The notes beneath the pieces are model-generated. The model searched no databases. It saw only the letters and a program-made list of their open reading frames with translations, and had not been told where the DNA came from. Below, in pieces: positions 17,467-25,866 of a DNA stretch of 64,000 bases. Source of the DNA: CPC320 sp002684375 (GTDB lineage: Bacteria; Pseudomonadota; Alphaproteobacteria; Rhodobacterales; Rhodobacteraceae); assembly GCA_965662545.1 (NCBI GenBank), contig CBFIHZ010000017.1:1-64000 (forward strand), read 5' to 3'. Both the position numbers and the translations under genes were made by a program. The stretch's first letter is position 1. Each line of letters begins with the position of its first letter.

Positions 17467-19212
17467 TCATCTCAGTTCTTCGAGCCGCAGGTCTCGGATG
17501 GCCATTGCGGTATCTTGCGTTTTTGACAGGCTCCATTGGGCCCGTGTCAAGGCGTCATTGACCATACCCGACAAAACAATTTGGCGACTTGACCGTGGTA
17601 TAGGTTGATTTTTTTCCAGATAGACGCCGGGTTCTATCGTTAGGGACAGCTTGCTCTCATGGCGGAAAATCCAAATCTCACCGCTTTTAGCGGCGATGGC
17701 CACGGTTGTCCCGCCCAGATCCAACGCTGCATCCACTTCGGGATGCAGGTGAAACCTAATTTGAAAGTCTACGTTCGGATTGATGTCGTCGCTCAAGACA
17801 GTTTCACCTGCGTTGCCCGCGGTATCGTCCAACGCAATCAGTAAATCCTCGCCGGCCAGACTGCGGCCATCTAACGACAGCGACAGCTTGCGCGCATGGG
17901 TCAAACCAAATGGGGGCACATACCCGCTATGAGCCCCTTCAAATTTAACGCCCTCAGCGGTTTGTGACATCTCAACGGGTACAATTTTTGGCGCTTCGAC
18001 AAGAAGTTCTCTATACACACCGGAGGTTTTGACCGGTTTGCCCAAACGCGCACTTGAATATCCCCCAAGGCAGAGTGTGGAATGAGACGGTGTCGCGCGC
18101 CCGGCACGGTGCCAGTCTGGGCCCAAATGTGCGCCAGAACCACAGCTGACAATCAACGGCCTGCGCCCCGAAGTCAGCTCGAACGCCAAGGTCGATGCAT
18201 GGGCATTATAAGAGGCATTTCCAGTGGCGGGCGGTCCGGCATCAATAATCACACTCGTGCGTCCAGCAGACAGGCGGGCGTAGCCCATTGTCAGATGATC
18301 TGAATTGCGGCTTTTGATCCCACAGGCGGCCAGCGCGGTATCGAGCATACCTTCCATACCTTGATCACCACCTTGAAAGCGAACGAGGTTGCCGTTTGCG
18401 TGGCGCAGGGTGCGCAAGCTGGGGGCAATGCGCTGTAGTGCCCGCTCAAGTTCTGCGGTGGGAATGTGTTCAGAATCTGTTAATGCGGCTTTTGCCCATG
18501 TGAGCAGTTTGAAAATCTCTAAAAGCTCTTCGGGATTGCGGGTCGCAATCCCCCCGTGAATATCAATATGAGTGTTGCATTCCTTGCCCAAAGCATCAAG
18601 GGCTGGCTGCAGAAACTTCGCCATGCCTTCCAGCGATAAACTGGCGTAAATCAGGCCCACTTGGGCTTCCAGCCGCGGCAATCCTGGCGGGGCGGCATGG
18701 GCGCGATTGGCCAGAAAGATAGTTTGCTGGGCCAGGGAATTTAAAAATACGTCAGTTTTGGCTCTGTCTTGGCCTCGCAGCAAAAACAATGCGTGATGCA
18801 GCCATCGGATCAGTCGTTGGCCAGCCAGTTCAGGGGTCCATCCCGGTCCGCTTCCGTGTCCATATTTTTTAATCCAGCGCCAGACCCAGGTCTGTGCTGT
18901 TTTCCGGGCTTTCCCATCTCCTGCGGCTGCCATATCATCTAACCATTTGCAGCCCTGAATCGCCGTGGTGAAATCGCTGTCAGGGACGGGTATATCCCAC
19001 AGGGTGGTGTCCGGCGCGGTGATCGTTTGACCCGCAAATAAAAGCGTGCCGGCCGCCAATTGTCGACCACGGACGGGATCCCCAATTGATCGGGGTTCCG
19101 GTTGTGAGACAAATCCAATCGGTGGTTTGGCAAGCATAGAAAGACGGGACGCTATCCTGTTGCGCAGGGCCGTGATGTAATATTGGCAGTTTTCAAGCAT
19201 GATCATAGACAT
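17467..19212 (-). CDS. Heparinase II/III-family protein
   Basis: The 581-residue protein matches the heparinase II/III-like family: an alpha/alpha-toroid N-terminal half (WVWRWIKKYGHGSGPGW near residue 110) and a beta-sandwich C-terminal half (YNAHASTLAFELTSGRRPLIV near 345, FRLHPEV-like strand late). No signal peptide is visible, unlike secreted polysaccharide lyases. Despite the name, roseobacters keep this gene between rsmB and purH, and its substrate is not established. A cell-envelope or capsular polysaccharide role is a guess. Confidence 0.85.
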   Translation of the reverse strand: MSMIMLENCQYYITALRNRIASRLSMLAKPPIGFVSQPEPRSIGDPVRGRQLAAGTLLFAGQTITAPDTTLWDIPVPDSDFTTAIQGCKWLDDMAAAGDGKARKTAQTWVWRWIKKYGHGSGPGWTPELAGQRLIRWLHHALFLLRGQDRAKTDVFLNSLAQQTIFLANRAHAAPPGLPRLEAQVGLIYASLSLEGMAKFLQPALDALGKECNTHIDIHGGIATRNPEELLEIFKLLTWAKAALTDSEHIPTAELERALQRIAPSLRTLRHANGNLVRFQGGDQGMEGMLDTALAACGIKSRNSDHLTMGYARLSAGRTSVIIDAGPPATGNASYNAHASTLAFELTSGRRPLIVSCGSGAHLGPDWHRAGRATPSHSTLCLGGYSSARLGKPVKTSGVYRELLVEAPKIVPVEMSQTAEGVKFEGAHSGYVPPFGLTHARKLSLSLDGRSLAGEDLLIALDDTAGNAGETVLSDDINPNVDFQIRFHLHPEVDAALDLGGTTVAIAAKSGEIWIFRHESKLSLTIEPGVYLEKNQPIPRSSRQIVLSGMVNDALTRAQWSLSKTQDTAMAIRDLRLEELR

Positions 19213-19315
19213 GACTTAAGCTCTCTCACTCGATTTTTACAGTCTTATTCCGCATAGGGGCAGTATTGGTTTGCATCCTGCCACCAAAAGAATCAGAGTC
19301 TACAAAGCTGCCGGA

Positions 19316-20593
19316 TCAGGGCGATAAATTGCGCCGCAATACCGCAATGTAAAACCCGTCCATTCCGCCGTGTCTTGACCAGAAATCAGGTCGCAATCTC
19401 AGCCCGCCCTCATCGCTGTGCCAGCCTGTATCAATGTATGTAAGGTTTCTGCTGTCCCGATCCACATAAAGGTCGGGCCTGCGGACCAAGGCCTCTTCAA
19501 TTTGACACTCGCCTTCGTCCGGGAGCAGCGAACAGGTGCAAAATACCAGACGCCCATTGGGTTTCAACAGGGTAAGCGCGTGATCTATCATGCGCGCCTG
19601 CAGATCGATCAGGGTTGAGAACTCGCTGCCATCTTTGGCATGTGGCAGATCTGGATGGCGCCGGATGGTGCCGGTGGCCGAGCAGGGCGCGTCCAGCAAG
19701 ATTGCGTCATAGGGCCCACCACTATGGGCAAGCGCGTCCTCGACGCAAAGCGTTGCCGCCAGTCTGGTGCGCACCAAGTTTTCTTTCACCCGTTGCATAC
19801 GGGTCGCTGAAGCGTCCAGCGCCGTGACCACCGCGCCACTGGCCGCCAATTGCATGGTTTTCCCGCCGGGGGCTGCGCACATGTCGAGAATGCTCTCGCC
19901 CGGTTGCGGGTTGAGTACTGCGACTGGCAATGCGGCCGCGGCATCCTGAACCCACCAATCGCCTGCCTTATATCCGGGAAGCGCAGAGACCTGCCCGCCT
20001 GTGGCAAGCCGCACAGAGCCATTTGGCAAGAGGTCACCCGCCAGCTGTTCTGCGAGCTGTTTGGCGTCGCCTTTCGCGGTCAGATCCAGCGGTGCGCCGG
20101 CAAAATGCGCCACTTCTATTTTACCCATCATCTCACTGCCATAGGCCTCCGCCAGAGGTTTACGCAGCCAGTTTGGCAAACGTGGAACACGGAGTTTGGA
20201 CCAGTCTGCCGGCCCGTTTTCAGCAACTTTACGCAAAACCGCGTTGACCAGCCCCTTCATATGCTTGGTACGGTTGCCCGCTGCCGTGAGGCTGACCGCC
20301 TCATTGACCACACCATGGGCATCGCCGCCACCGCAGAGTTCCTGCGTTGCGAGCCGTAAAATGTTGTGCACCCGCAGCGGTGGTTTTTTGCGCAGATGGC
20401 GTTCGAGAACCCGGTCAACCCGCTCCAATCCACGCAATGTCTCTGTGGCCAATCTCTGGGCGCGTGCCCGGTCTGCGGGTTTTAGCGTCTCCAGCGCGTT
20501 CGACGAGAGCAATTCTGCCAACAGACGATGTTCGCCCAAGACTTGGTCGAGTAAAAAAACCGCAGTTTGGCGCGGTGATTGTGACGACGACAT
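19316..20593 (-). CDS. rsmB: RsmB/NOP-family 16S rRNA cytosine-C5 methyltransferase
   Basis: The 425-residue SAM-dependent RNA methyltransferase has an N-terminal NusB-like RNA-binding domain (residues about 8-140) and a Rossmann methyltransferase domain. The SAM loop is MCAAPGGKTMQLA, motif IV is DAPCSATGTIRRHPD, and the catalytic cysteine lies in FCTCSLLPDEGE. The family modifies C967 of 16S rRNA. AAGGA precedes the ATG. It is the first gene of the minus-strand operon, divergent from the small SDHAF4 gene. Confidence 0.93.
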   Translation of the reverse strand: MSSSQSPRQTAVFLLDQVLGEHRLLAELLSSNALETLKPADRARAQRLATETLRGLERVDRVLERHLRKKPPLRVHNILRLATQELCGGGDAHGVVNEAVSLTAAGNRTKHMKGLVNAVLRKVAENGPADWSKLRVPRLPNWLRKPLAEAYGSEMMGKIEVAHFAGAPLDLTAKGDAKQLAEQLAGDLLPNGSVRLATGGQVSALPGYKAGDWWVQDAAAALPVAVLNPQPGESILDMCAAPGGKTMQLAASGAVVTALDASATRMQRVKENLVRTRLAATLCVEDALAHSGGPYDAILLDAPCSATGTIRRHPDLPHAKDGSEFSTLIDLQARMIDHALTLLKPNGRLVFCTCSLLPDEGECQIEEALVRRPDLYVDRDSRNLTYIDTGWHSDEGGLRLRPDFWSRHGGMDGFYIAVLRRNLSP

Positions 20594-20660
20594 GAATGTA
20601 TCCTTGCTCTGATTTAGATGCGGGGTATATCAAGGGGATGTTAGCGATGAAAGAGACCTG

Positions 20661-20837
20661 ATGATAGAAGACGAAAAAACCATACCACCAGCCGCTCAGC
20701 GTGCTTTGGCAGAAGCAGAGGACCGTCGCTTGAAAGCCAAAGAACAGCTGCGTCAAGTCGAGCTTGGTGGCCGCGACGGGCCAGACCCGGTGCGTTTTGG
20801 CGATTGGGAAAAAAAGGGCATCGCGATCGATTTCTGA
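20661..20837 (+). CDS. DUF1674 / SDHAF4-like succinate dehydrogenase assembly factor
   Basis: This 58-residue gene is easily missed by length cut-offs. Its C terminus carries the family signature, GGRDGPDPVRFGDWEKKGIA followed by IDF. The signature is shared with mitochondrial SDHAF4, which protects FAD-loaded SdhA during complex II assembly. The N-terminal half is a charged helix (RALAEAEDRRLKAKEQ). A modest ribosome-binding site (AAAGAGA) precedes the ATG. It is divergent from rsmB with a gap of 67 bp. The sdh genes themselves are not in the window. Confidence 0.9.
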   Translation: MIEDEKTIPPAAQRALAEAEDRRLKAKEQLRQVELGGRDGPDPVRFGDWEKKGIAIDF

Positions 20838-21143
20838 CCGCTATCAAGCCGTATTATGATGTTTTTCGGGCAATTTGCACCACACCTCAGAAAGTGGGTG
20901 CCGGTTTAACCTGAGGCAGTTCCTGCATGGGTCAGGGCATAGTTTACAGCCTGCGGGAGGCATGGTTGCACGGCACTATCACCGAGCCAATCACATCAGC
21001 CTGCCATCCCAAGCGCCTTGATCACTGAGATTTATAATGGTGGAACATCCCAAAACCAATGGTGGCTTAAGGCGCAAGACTTGGCGATTTGACCTGTTGA
21101 TGTTCAAGCTATCAAAACAGGCGCTTCGCTGGGCTCAATTGCA
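20838..21143. other. Intergenic stretch with possible gene relic
   Basis: This is 306 bp between the SDHAF4 gene and dapB without an intact gene. At 21079-21099 it encodes Thr-Trp-Arg-Phe-Asp-Leu-Leu. The same heptapeptide is encoded at 25563-25583 with four codons changed only at the third base. The frame here is interrupted, and no start or binding site is seen. Confidence 0.35.
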
Positions 21144-21953
21144 TCACAATCCCAAAACATCCAGCATATCATAGGCCCCAGCAGCTTTATTTTGACCCCA
21201 AAGTGCCGCTTTTAAGGCACCTCTGGCAAATACGGCGCGGTCGCTGGCAACGTGGCGCAGGGTAATGCGTTCTCCGGCAGTGGCAAACAGCACGTCATGT
21301 TCCCCGACTATATCGCCACCGCGAATCGCTGAAAAACCAATGTCGCCCTTCCTGCGGGCGCCGGTGATGCCGTCGCGGCCGCTGTCGGAGGCATCGGCAA
21401 GGTTCACCCCGCGACCGTCAGCAGCGGCTTGCCCCAGCATCAGCGCAGTTCCGGAGGGGGCGTCGACCTTTTGGTTGTGATGGGCCTCGACAATCTCAAT
21501 ATCATAATCGTCATCCAGTGCCGCGGCGACTTTTTTGGTCAGTTGCACCAGCAGGTTGACCCCAAGCGACATATTGCCTGCCCGCACAATAATGGTCTTT
21601 TGAGCTGCGGTATTTATTTTGTCGATATCGTCGTTTGACAGGCCTGTGGTGCCGATCACATGCACCAAACCGCGCTGAGCCGCGAGGGTCGCAAAGGCAA
21701 CACTGGCGGCCGGGCTGGTGAAATCGATCACCGCCTGGGCCTTGGCAAAGGTTTTGTCCGGATCATCGCTGACAACAACACCGGTGGTCGCACCGCCCAT
21801 TGCTGTCCCTATGTCGCGACCGACCCAAGGGTGTCCGGGGCGCTCGAGGGCGCCGCACAGCACGGCGCGATCACTTTGATTGATTGTGTCGATCAGCATC
21901 TGACCCATACGGCCCGAGGCTCCGGTTACAACAATTTTGGTCATCACGCTCAT
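21144..21953 (-). CDS. dapB: 4-Hydroxy-tetrahydrodipicolinate reductase
   Basis: DapB reduces hydroxy-tetrahydrodipicolinate with NAD(P)H in the lysine/diaminopimelate pathway. The 269-residue protein has the N-terminal nucleotide loop GASGRMGQ, the IGTTGLSNDDI segment, the catalytic EAHHNQKVDAPSGTAL motif, and the RRKGDIGFSAIRGGDIVGEH block. AAGGAG lies 7 bases before the ATG at 21953. It is divergent from rbfA, the usual neighbour arrangement in this group. Confidence 0.97.
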   Translation of the reverse strand: MSVMTKIVVTGASGRMGQMLIDTINQSDRAVLCGALERPGHPWVGRDIGTAMGGATTGVVVSDDPDKTFAKAQAVIDFTSPAASVAFATLAAQRGLVHVIGTTGLSNDDIDKINTAAQKTIIVRAGNMSLGVNLLVQLTKKVAAALDDDYDIEIVEAHHNQKVDAPSGTALMLGQAAADGRGVNLADASDSGRDGITGARRKGDIGFSAIRGGDIVGEHDVLFATAGERITLRHVASDRAVFARGALKAALWGQNKAAGAYDMLDVLGL

Positions 21954-22037
21954 TTATCTGCTCCTTGGTCGCTGAGACCCTGCATAACCGAGCTTCTGCG
22001 ACTTGGCAAAGCCCCGCCAAGCGCGTAGAGGAGAATT

Positions 22038-22433
22038 ATGGCAAAGAATAAATTCCATGAGGGCGACGGGCCCAGTCAACGACAACTGCGGGTGGGGGAA
22101 TTGATCCGCCGCACCTTGTCTGATGTTTTGGCGCGCGGCGATATCCACGACCCCGAGTTGGAGCGGATGTCGATCACAGTTGGCGAAGTGCGCACCTCGC
22201 CTGATCTTAAAATTGCGACGGTTTTTGTGTTGCCTCTTGGGGGCATTGGTCAGGAAGATGTGCTCAAGATCCTGGCCCGCAATCAAGGTGAGTTGCGCCG
22301 TGCTGTCGCCAAGCAACTCAGCCTGAAGTACGCCCCTGAATTCCGCTTTCGCTTGGACGAGTCGTTTGACCGGATGGATGATAGCCGCCGTCTGTTTACC
22401 CAAGAAAATATCACCCGCGATCTGGAGCCGTAA
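22038..22433 (+). CDS. rbfA: Ribosome-binding factor A
   Basis: RbfA is a cold-shock KH-domain protein that binds the immature 30S subunit and supports 16S 5'-end maturation. The 131-residue sequence shows RVGELIRRTLSDVLARGD, the central ITVGEVRTSPDLKIATVFV strand pair, and the C-terminal PEFRFRLDESFDRMD. GAGGAGAA precedes the ATG. The stop overlaps the start of the next gene (TAATG), so the glycosidase-like gene is translationally coupled. Confidence 0.96.
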   Translation: MAKNKFHEGDGPSQRQLRVGELIRRTLSDVLARGDIHDPELERMSITVGEVRTSPDLKIATVFVLPLGGIGQEDVLKILARNQGELRRAVAKQLSLKYAPEFRFRLDESFDRMDDSRRLFTQENITRDLEP

Positions 22434-23170
22434 TGCGCAATGTCACGGTCTGGATCTGGTTGCTGTTTGTTGCGGCCCCGGGTTGGGCCGTAGACTGCGC
22501 CGCCCTTAAGTTTCGGGGCCAAGGATACACAGCCTGTACCGTGGATGTACGCCACGATGATATTCGCTTGTTTTTACGGGCCCCCGGCGCGGCACCATAT
22601 GGTGATTTTTCGGCGCTAAACGCGGCGCTTGCGCAACAAAACCTGACATTGAGTTTCGCGATGAACGCGGGAATGTATCACCCTGATCGCAGCCCTGTGG
22701 GCTATTATGTCGAGCAGGGCATGACGCAGATGCGGCTGTTGACCCGCGCCAGTGGTGGAAATTTTGGGCTTTTGCCCAACGGGGTGATCTGTGTCACCGA
22801 TCAGACCATCGAGGTGATCGAGACCCTAAAGTTTAAGGCCCGCAATCTAGCGTGCCGGTTCGCCAGCCAATCGGGTCCGATGCTGGTGATCGATGGGGCA
22901 CTGCACCCGCGGTTTTTAAAAGACAGCCGGTCGCGTTATATTCGCAATGGGGTTGGCATGCGTGCAGGTGGACGGCAGGCTATTTTTGTTATGTCGAACA
23001 GCTTTGTGACGCTGCATGAATTTGCCAGTTTTTTCAAAGATCATATTGGGGTGGCGCAAGCGCTGTACTTTGACGGCAATGCCTCACGGCTTTTTGCACC
23101 ACAGCTTGGCCGCAACGATCCGGGGCGCAGGATGGGGCCAATTATCGGGACCGTGGTGCCAAAACCGTAA
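22433..23170 (+). CDS. Phosphodiester glycosidase-family secreted protein (DUF2233)
   Basis: The 245-residue protein starts with a signal peptide (VWIWLLFVAAPGWA, cleavage near residue 19). It matches the NAGPA/DUF2233 phosphodiester glycosidase family, with SFAMNAGMYHPDRSPVGYY, NFGLLPNGVICV, SQSGPMLVIDG, and the C-terminal ALYFDGNASRLF block. Relatives hydrolyse phosphodiester-linked sugars or affect exopolysaccharide. The bacterial substrate is unknown. It begins within the rbfA stop codon, a coupling common in this order. Confidence 0.87.
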   Translation: MRNVTVWIWLLFVAAPGWAVDCAALKFRGQGYTACTVDVRHDDIRLFLRAPGAAPYGDFSALNAALAQQNLTLSFAMNAGMYHPDRSPVGYYVEQGMTQMRLLTRASGGNFGLLPNGVICVTDQTIEVIETLKFKARNLACRFASQSGPMLVIDGALHPRFLKDSRSRYIRNGVGMRAGGRQAIFVMSNSFVTLHEFASFFKDHIGVAQALYFDGNASRLFAPQLGRNDPGRRMGPIIGTVVPKP

Positions 23171-23242
23171 AATGCGGCCTTTGGTACATTCGGCATAGGA
23201 TAGAGTGGATCAAAAGACCGGTGCAAGATAGGGAGAACGGGG

Positions 23243-24010
23243 ATGGAATTAAACGAAACAAAAAGTGCGATCGTCACCGGTGGGGCCTCGGGTTTGGGCG
23301 CGGCAGTGGCGCGGCGATTGGCGGCGGCTTTTGTGCAGGTGAGCATATTTGACACCAATGCGGATCAGGGCAGGGTTTTCGCCGAACAGATCGGTGGCAG
23401 GTTTCATGCGGTTGATGTCAGTGATGCGGCCAGTGTTGCGCAGGGCATGGCGGAGGTGAAATCGGCGCAAGGTGGTCTGGATGTTTTGGTAAATTGTGCC
23501 GGTATCGGCCCTGCGGCAAAGACGGTATCCCGCGGGATGCCCCATGATCCGGCGCTGTTTACCAAGGTGGTCGGTATAAACCTGACTGGTAGTTTTATTT
23601 GTGCGTCGCAAGCGGCTGCCCTGATGCAGGAGCGTCCTGCCGACACTCCCGATGGGGAGCGGGGGGTCATCGTTCACACCGCCTCGGTTGCCGCCTACGA
23701 AGGGCAGATGGGGCAGGCGGCCTATGCTGCCTCAAAGGGTGGTATTGTAGGCATGACGCTGCCCATGGCGCGTGACCTCGCCGCCAGTGGTATTCGCGTG
23801 TGTGCCATTGCGCCTGGCCTGTTTTTGACACCGCTTCTGGCGGGCTTGCCCGAAGAGGTTCAAAGTTCATTGGGCCAGCAAGTGCCGTTTCCCCCAAGGC
23901 TGGGTGATCCGGATGAGTTTGCCGCAACGGCCTGTCATATCATGGAAAATCGAATGCTGAACGGTGAGGTGATCCGCCTTGACGGCGCTATCCGCATGGC
24001 ACCACGATAA
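23243..24010 (+). CDS. SDR oxidoreductase, 3-hydroxyacyl-CoA dehydrogenase type II-like
   Basis: This 255-residue classical short-chain dehydrogenase has the cofactor loop TGGASGLG at 13-20, an acidic residue after beta-2 (FDTNAD) pointing to NAD(H), NCAGIG, the catalytic Ser in HTASVAAYEGQMGQ, and YAASK. The long GVIVHTASVAAYEGQ stretch, the GLFLTPLLAGLP loop and the C-terminal NGEVIRLDGAIRM resemble HSD17B10-type 3-hydroxyacyl-CoA dehydrogenases, suggesting fatty-acid or branched-chain acyl-CoA oxidation. No other beta-oxidation gene is adjacent. A GGGAGA site precedes the ATG. Confidence 0.85.
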   Translation: MELNETKSAIVTGGASGLGAAVARRLAAAFVQVSIFDTNADQGRVFAEQIGGRFHAVDVSDAASVAQGMAEVKSAQGGLDVLVNCAGIGPAAKTVSRGMPHDPALFTKVVGINLTGSFICASQAAALMQERPADTPDGERGVIVHTASVAAYEGQMGQAAYAASKGGIVGMTLPMARDLAASGIRVCAIAPGLFLTPLLAGLPEEVQSSLGQQVPFPPRLGDPDEFAATACHIMENRMLNGEVIRLDGAIRMAPR

Positions 24011-24081
24011 CGGTGTATGGCGCGCCTGATCTATGCGATGACCGGTTTTATGCGCGTGCAATCATTGGGTGTGGGCGATAC

Positions 24082-25230
24082 TCATGAACGGCGAGCAGAA
24101 AAGGGGACTTTCAGCCATGATTTGCGATGTCCGTTGATAATCCAGTCCAATGGGGTGAATTTTACAAAAACATAATAAACCCCGATGCTAACGCAAAAAG
24201 CCAACACAATCGTTGCAAAAAATACCGTAGCCTGACCAAGACCGCTGCCAATCAGCAGAGCACTTAGAATGATAACCGGTGGCAGGTGAAACAGGTAAAC
24301 CGGATAAGACAATTCAACCAGCCATGTAATGATCGCATGGCCACGCGTGACAAATTTATGCGTGATGCCCAGTGCAAATAGGCTCCAAAGAAACGTTGTG
24401 GCTGCAGCAAAGAAAGACCCCATTAACGTATCGCCAAACCCGATATCGGGATCTCTTAAATGACCAAAAAAACCATCGGCATATGCATGGTGGAACGGAA
24501 AAACAAACATTGCCGCTATGCCGAGCATGATGAGGGTTCGGGGTTGGCAGAGTATTTCCAGAATAGCAACCCGCGCAAACAACCCGGCTCCGGCAAAAAA
24601 CCAGACCGTGTAATACATCAATCCGCCAAGCTTGATATCAAAATAGGTCGTGGGTATTTTTACAGTCCCGCCATCGATAAAGTCACAGATGATCCTTGCG
24701 AGGATCATCACCGCTGCAAAGGGGATCAACCCAGACCGGCGTTGCATCGACGCAAGCAGCCCTTGTGCCAAATGGTATGCCGCGCTGTTTCGCCCAAAAC
24801 TAACGGTTAGTACAAATAGTGTCGTGATAATCAGCAAGTAATAGAGAAACCAGAAATGGTTTAGCTTACCCGTCGGGTTGCCGTCCAGTATATCCATCAG
24901 GCTTGCAAAAATAATCAGTGTCAAACCGATGCGCACAAAGCGATCTTTCAAAAAATAAACCAGACCGTTTCGATGGAGCACAAGCGCCGAGAAAAATCCT
25001 GATATTAGAAAGAATACTGGCATCCGCCAGCTATGAATCCACTGGGCTATCACGCTGACCCAAAGTTCCATCTCGGGCATCGTATCTTTGGAAATGCCAA
25101 GGTCCTTAAAACCATCGGCAATTTCGGGGATATAATACAAGATGGGAGCATGAAAAACGAGGCCGAGGAGCATTGCACTTGCGCGCAATACGTCTAGCCC
25201 GTGATACCGGATAGTCTCAGAAGGTTGCAT
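24082..25230 (-). CDS. Acyltransferase family 3 membrane protein (OpgC-like)
   Basis: The 382-residue integral membrane protein has about ten transmembrane helices and the acyltransferase-3 opening RYHGLDVLRASAMLLGLVFHA, with the conserved Arg and His, plus WIHSWRMPVFFLISGFF. The pattern is closest to the OpgC/glucan succinyltransferase-like branch, which decorates periplasmic glucans or surface sugars with acyl groups. ATG 25230 was preferred over an upstream in-frame GTG. It stands alone and is followed by nothing in the same operon. Confidence 0.85.
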   Translation of the reverse strand: MQPSETIRYHGLDVLRASAMLLGLVFHAPILYYIPEIADGFKDLGISKDTMPEMELWVSVIAQWIHSWRMPVFFLISGFFSALVLHRNGLVYFLKDRFVRIGLTLIIFASLMDILDGNPTGKLNHFWFLYYLLIITTLFVLTVSFGRNSAAYHLAQGLLASMQRRSGLIPFAAVMILARIICDFIDGGTVKIPTTYFDIKLGGLMYYTVWFFAGAGLFARVAILEILCQPRTLIMLGIAAMFVFPFHHAYADGFFGHLRDPDIGFGDTLMGSFFAAATTFLWSLFALGITHKFVTRGHAIITWLVELSYPVYLFHLPPVIILSALLIGSGLGQATVFFATIVLAFCVSIGVYYVFVKFTPLDWIINGHRKSWLKVPFSARRS

Positions 25231-25866
25231 CGTGCCCACTCAACGTTTCGTTGCTTTTGTTGATCATTCTTGAAGCATGAAATTCGTTTCCGTCGAGAGC
25301 AGAATATTAAACATATCCATATTATAAAGCCAGCATAGTCGATACTAGCGCGTTCCTGCCATCGCCTGGGCGCTGGATATAGCTAATCTCGTATTCTGCG
25401 GTTTTTTAACCAAAGGCCACTGGCCTGATGTTGCTTCACTTGTTTGGCCGACCCGTTATGTGGGTCATGGTGCCCTGATAAGACAGGGTAAGCCAAGGTT
25501 TGCTAAAACTCGCCCCAATAAGTTTTTTACAATGGACATTTAAGTCGCGTTATAATTTGCAGACGTGGCGTTTTGATCTGTTACAGACTATCAAAATCCG
25601 ATCATTCGACCAGATCAACAAGACTTCAAGAGTTTGTAAGCCAGGCATTCAGACACTGTCCTTAGTTGATCTGTTCAAGCGCATCTTCAAGGCCAGTATC
25701 GTGGAGCCAAGTCGTGCGCAGGTGACGCAACTTGCGCGACTGACAGTTTCGTGGCGGCAAGTACTGTATGGATCAGAGTGGTAAAGCCGGTGTATGATAG
25801 TCGTATCGGCCAAAAGGAAAAAACACGTCTTGCCAGTGCTTCATGGGTCAGGGTTGTGCCCAGACC
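25231..25866. other. Long intergenic region with possible gene relic
   Basis: This is 636 bp of A/T-richer sequence upstream of the acyltransferase and downstream of the VWA gene. A 94-codon plus-strand frame (25500-25784, TTG start, no binding site) is not recognisable as a family. It contains TWRFDLL at 25563-25583, matching the relic at 21079-21099, and CATGGGTCAGGG at 25842-25853 also recurs at 20926-20937. I regard it as degenerate sequence and not as an active gene. Confidence 0.35.

Noticed and set aside
25500..25784. 94-codon plus-strand open frame as a real gene
   Set aside because: TTG start without a binding site, atypical composition and no recognised family. It is treated as a possible relic only.
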